From BRH-c32 sp041674625 (GTDB taxonomy: Bacteria; Bacteroidota; Ignavibacteria; Ignavibacteriales; Melioribacteraceae), in contig JBAYVI010000002.1 of the NCBI GenBank assembly GCA_041674625.1, positions 32,368-96,367 of the forward strand: a stretch of 64,000 nt of DNA, given 5' to 3'. Below are positions 63,823-64,000 of the stretch, in pieces. The notes below the pieces were generated by a model. It was given only the letters and a program-made list of their open reading frames with translations. It was not told where the DNA came from and ran no database searches. Positions within the stretch are counted from its first letter, which is position 1. Every line of letters begins with the position of its first letter. A program made the translations under genes and the position numbers.

Positions 63823-64000
63823 TTATTTTAGTGAATTAAGAAATTTTTCTAAAGAGATAAGATGATGATTAAATGCCTTCTTACCTTTTTCAGTTAAAAA
63901 ATATTTAGTATTAGGTTTATTATTGATGAAAGATTTTTTGTCATTTATAAAACATACCTTTTGGAGCATTTTAAGATGAGTAGCAAGATTTCCATCAGTA
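63823..64000 (-). CDS. Winged-helix transcriptional regulator, 5' part outside window
   Basis: 59 codons are visible to the window edge. They match the end of the winged-helix DNA-binding family PF13601: N-L-A-T-H-L-K-M-L-Q-K, then K-S-F-I-N-N-K-P-N-T-K-Y-F-L-T-E-K-G-K-K-A-F-x-x-H-L. This family includes small MarR/ArsR-like repressors, often encoded directly upstream of membrane proteins, as here. Ligand unknown. The N-terminal helix lies beyond 64000. Confidence 0.75.
   Translation of the reverse strand, partial: TDGNLATHLKMLQKVCFINDKKSFINNKPNTKYFLTEKGKKAFNHHLISLEKFLNSLK

Noticed and set aside
1..64000. CRISPR array, rRNA or tRNA genes
   Set aside because: No regularly spaced direct repeats and no tRNA- or rRNA-like GC-rich folded segments were seen on reading both strands; a dedicated scan was not possible.

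Overview
The window is AT-rich bacterial chromosome, most likely from the Ignavibacteria or a neighbouring Bacteroidota/Chlorobi lineage. The main support is four secreted proteins ending in a type IX secretion C-terminal sorting domain with the YQNYPNPFNP-type motif. Further support comes from FISUMP, GLUG and PD40 beta-propeller lipoproteins, a LytS/LytTR pair, and very large PAS/GAF sensor kinases. Many starts have a recognisable AGGAG-like ribosome binding site. The species assignment is inference; there is no rRNA gene in the window.

Region 1 (1-10.3 kb): a truncated CocE-type hydrolase, decayed serine-hydrolase and lumazine-binding genes, three lipoproteins (one FISUMP, two PD40 propellers) and a FISUMP fossil, a tldD-tldE protease pair whose TldD carries a Tat signal, and a LytS-type kinase with its LytTR regulator.

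Region 2 (10.5-17.5 kb) is an accessory island. It holds a full-length transposase killed by four in-frame stops, a PEGA lipoprotein, fossils of a histidine kinase, RhuM, IS3 transposases and an Abi protein, and an intact three-gene cassette. The cassette encodes a zinc-ribbon/AlbA_2 (Schlafen-like) protein, an SMC-like ATPase and an HNH nuclease. The last two look like the Septu PtuA/PtuB pair, and the cassette lies between two inward-facing IS3 fossils. A HigB/HigA toxin-antitoxin pair follows.

Region 3 (17.6-36.7 kb) is devoted to the cell envelope and secretion. Four paralogous lipoprotein serine hydrolases sit in two pairs of opposite orientation. Between them lie a phospholipase C-like protein with a probable outer-membrane barrel, T9SS cargo proteins (DUF1566, FG-GAP, GLUG), a 984-residue repeat protein and a 451-residue protein with an internal duplication. 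A further short T9SS cargo protein (35.9-36.7 kb) follows the second hydrolase pair.

Region 4 (36.9-62.0 kb) is one continuous minus-strand block of signalling genes. It has six histidine kinases, six stand-alone receiver proteins and one NarL-type regulator, the only DNA-binding output seen. It also contains a cobalamin-binding protein with the CarH-type Wx9EH signature, a TonB receptor-YfiR-kinase unit, a VirK-like secreted protein, and a TPR-transmembrane-coiled-coil protein lacking a kinase domain. The stand-alone receivers suggest phosphorelay or protein-protein signalling rather than direct transcription control.

Region 5 (62.1-64 kb): fossils of an amidohydrolase and a nucleotidyltransferase, then a small operon of a winged-helix regulator (cut by the window end) and two membrane proteins.

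The most interesting candidates are the AlbA_2-PtuA-PtuB-like cassette and the cobalamin sensor-kinase-receiver operon.
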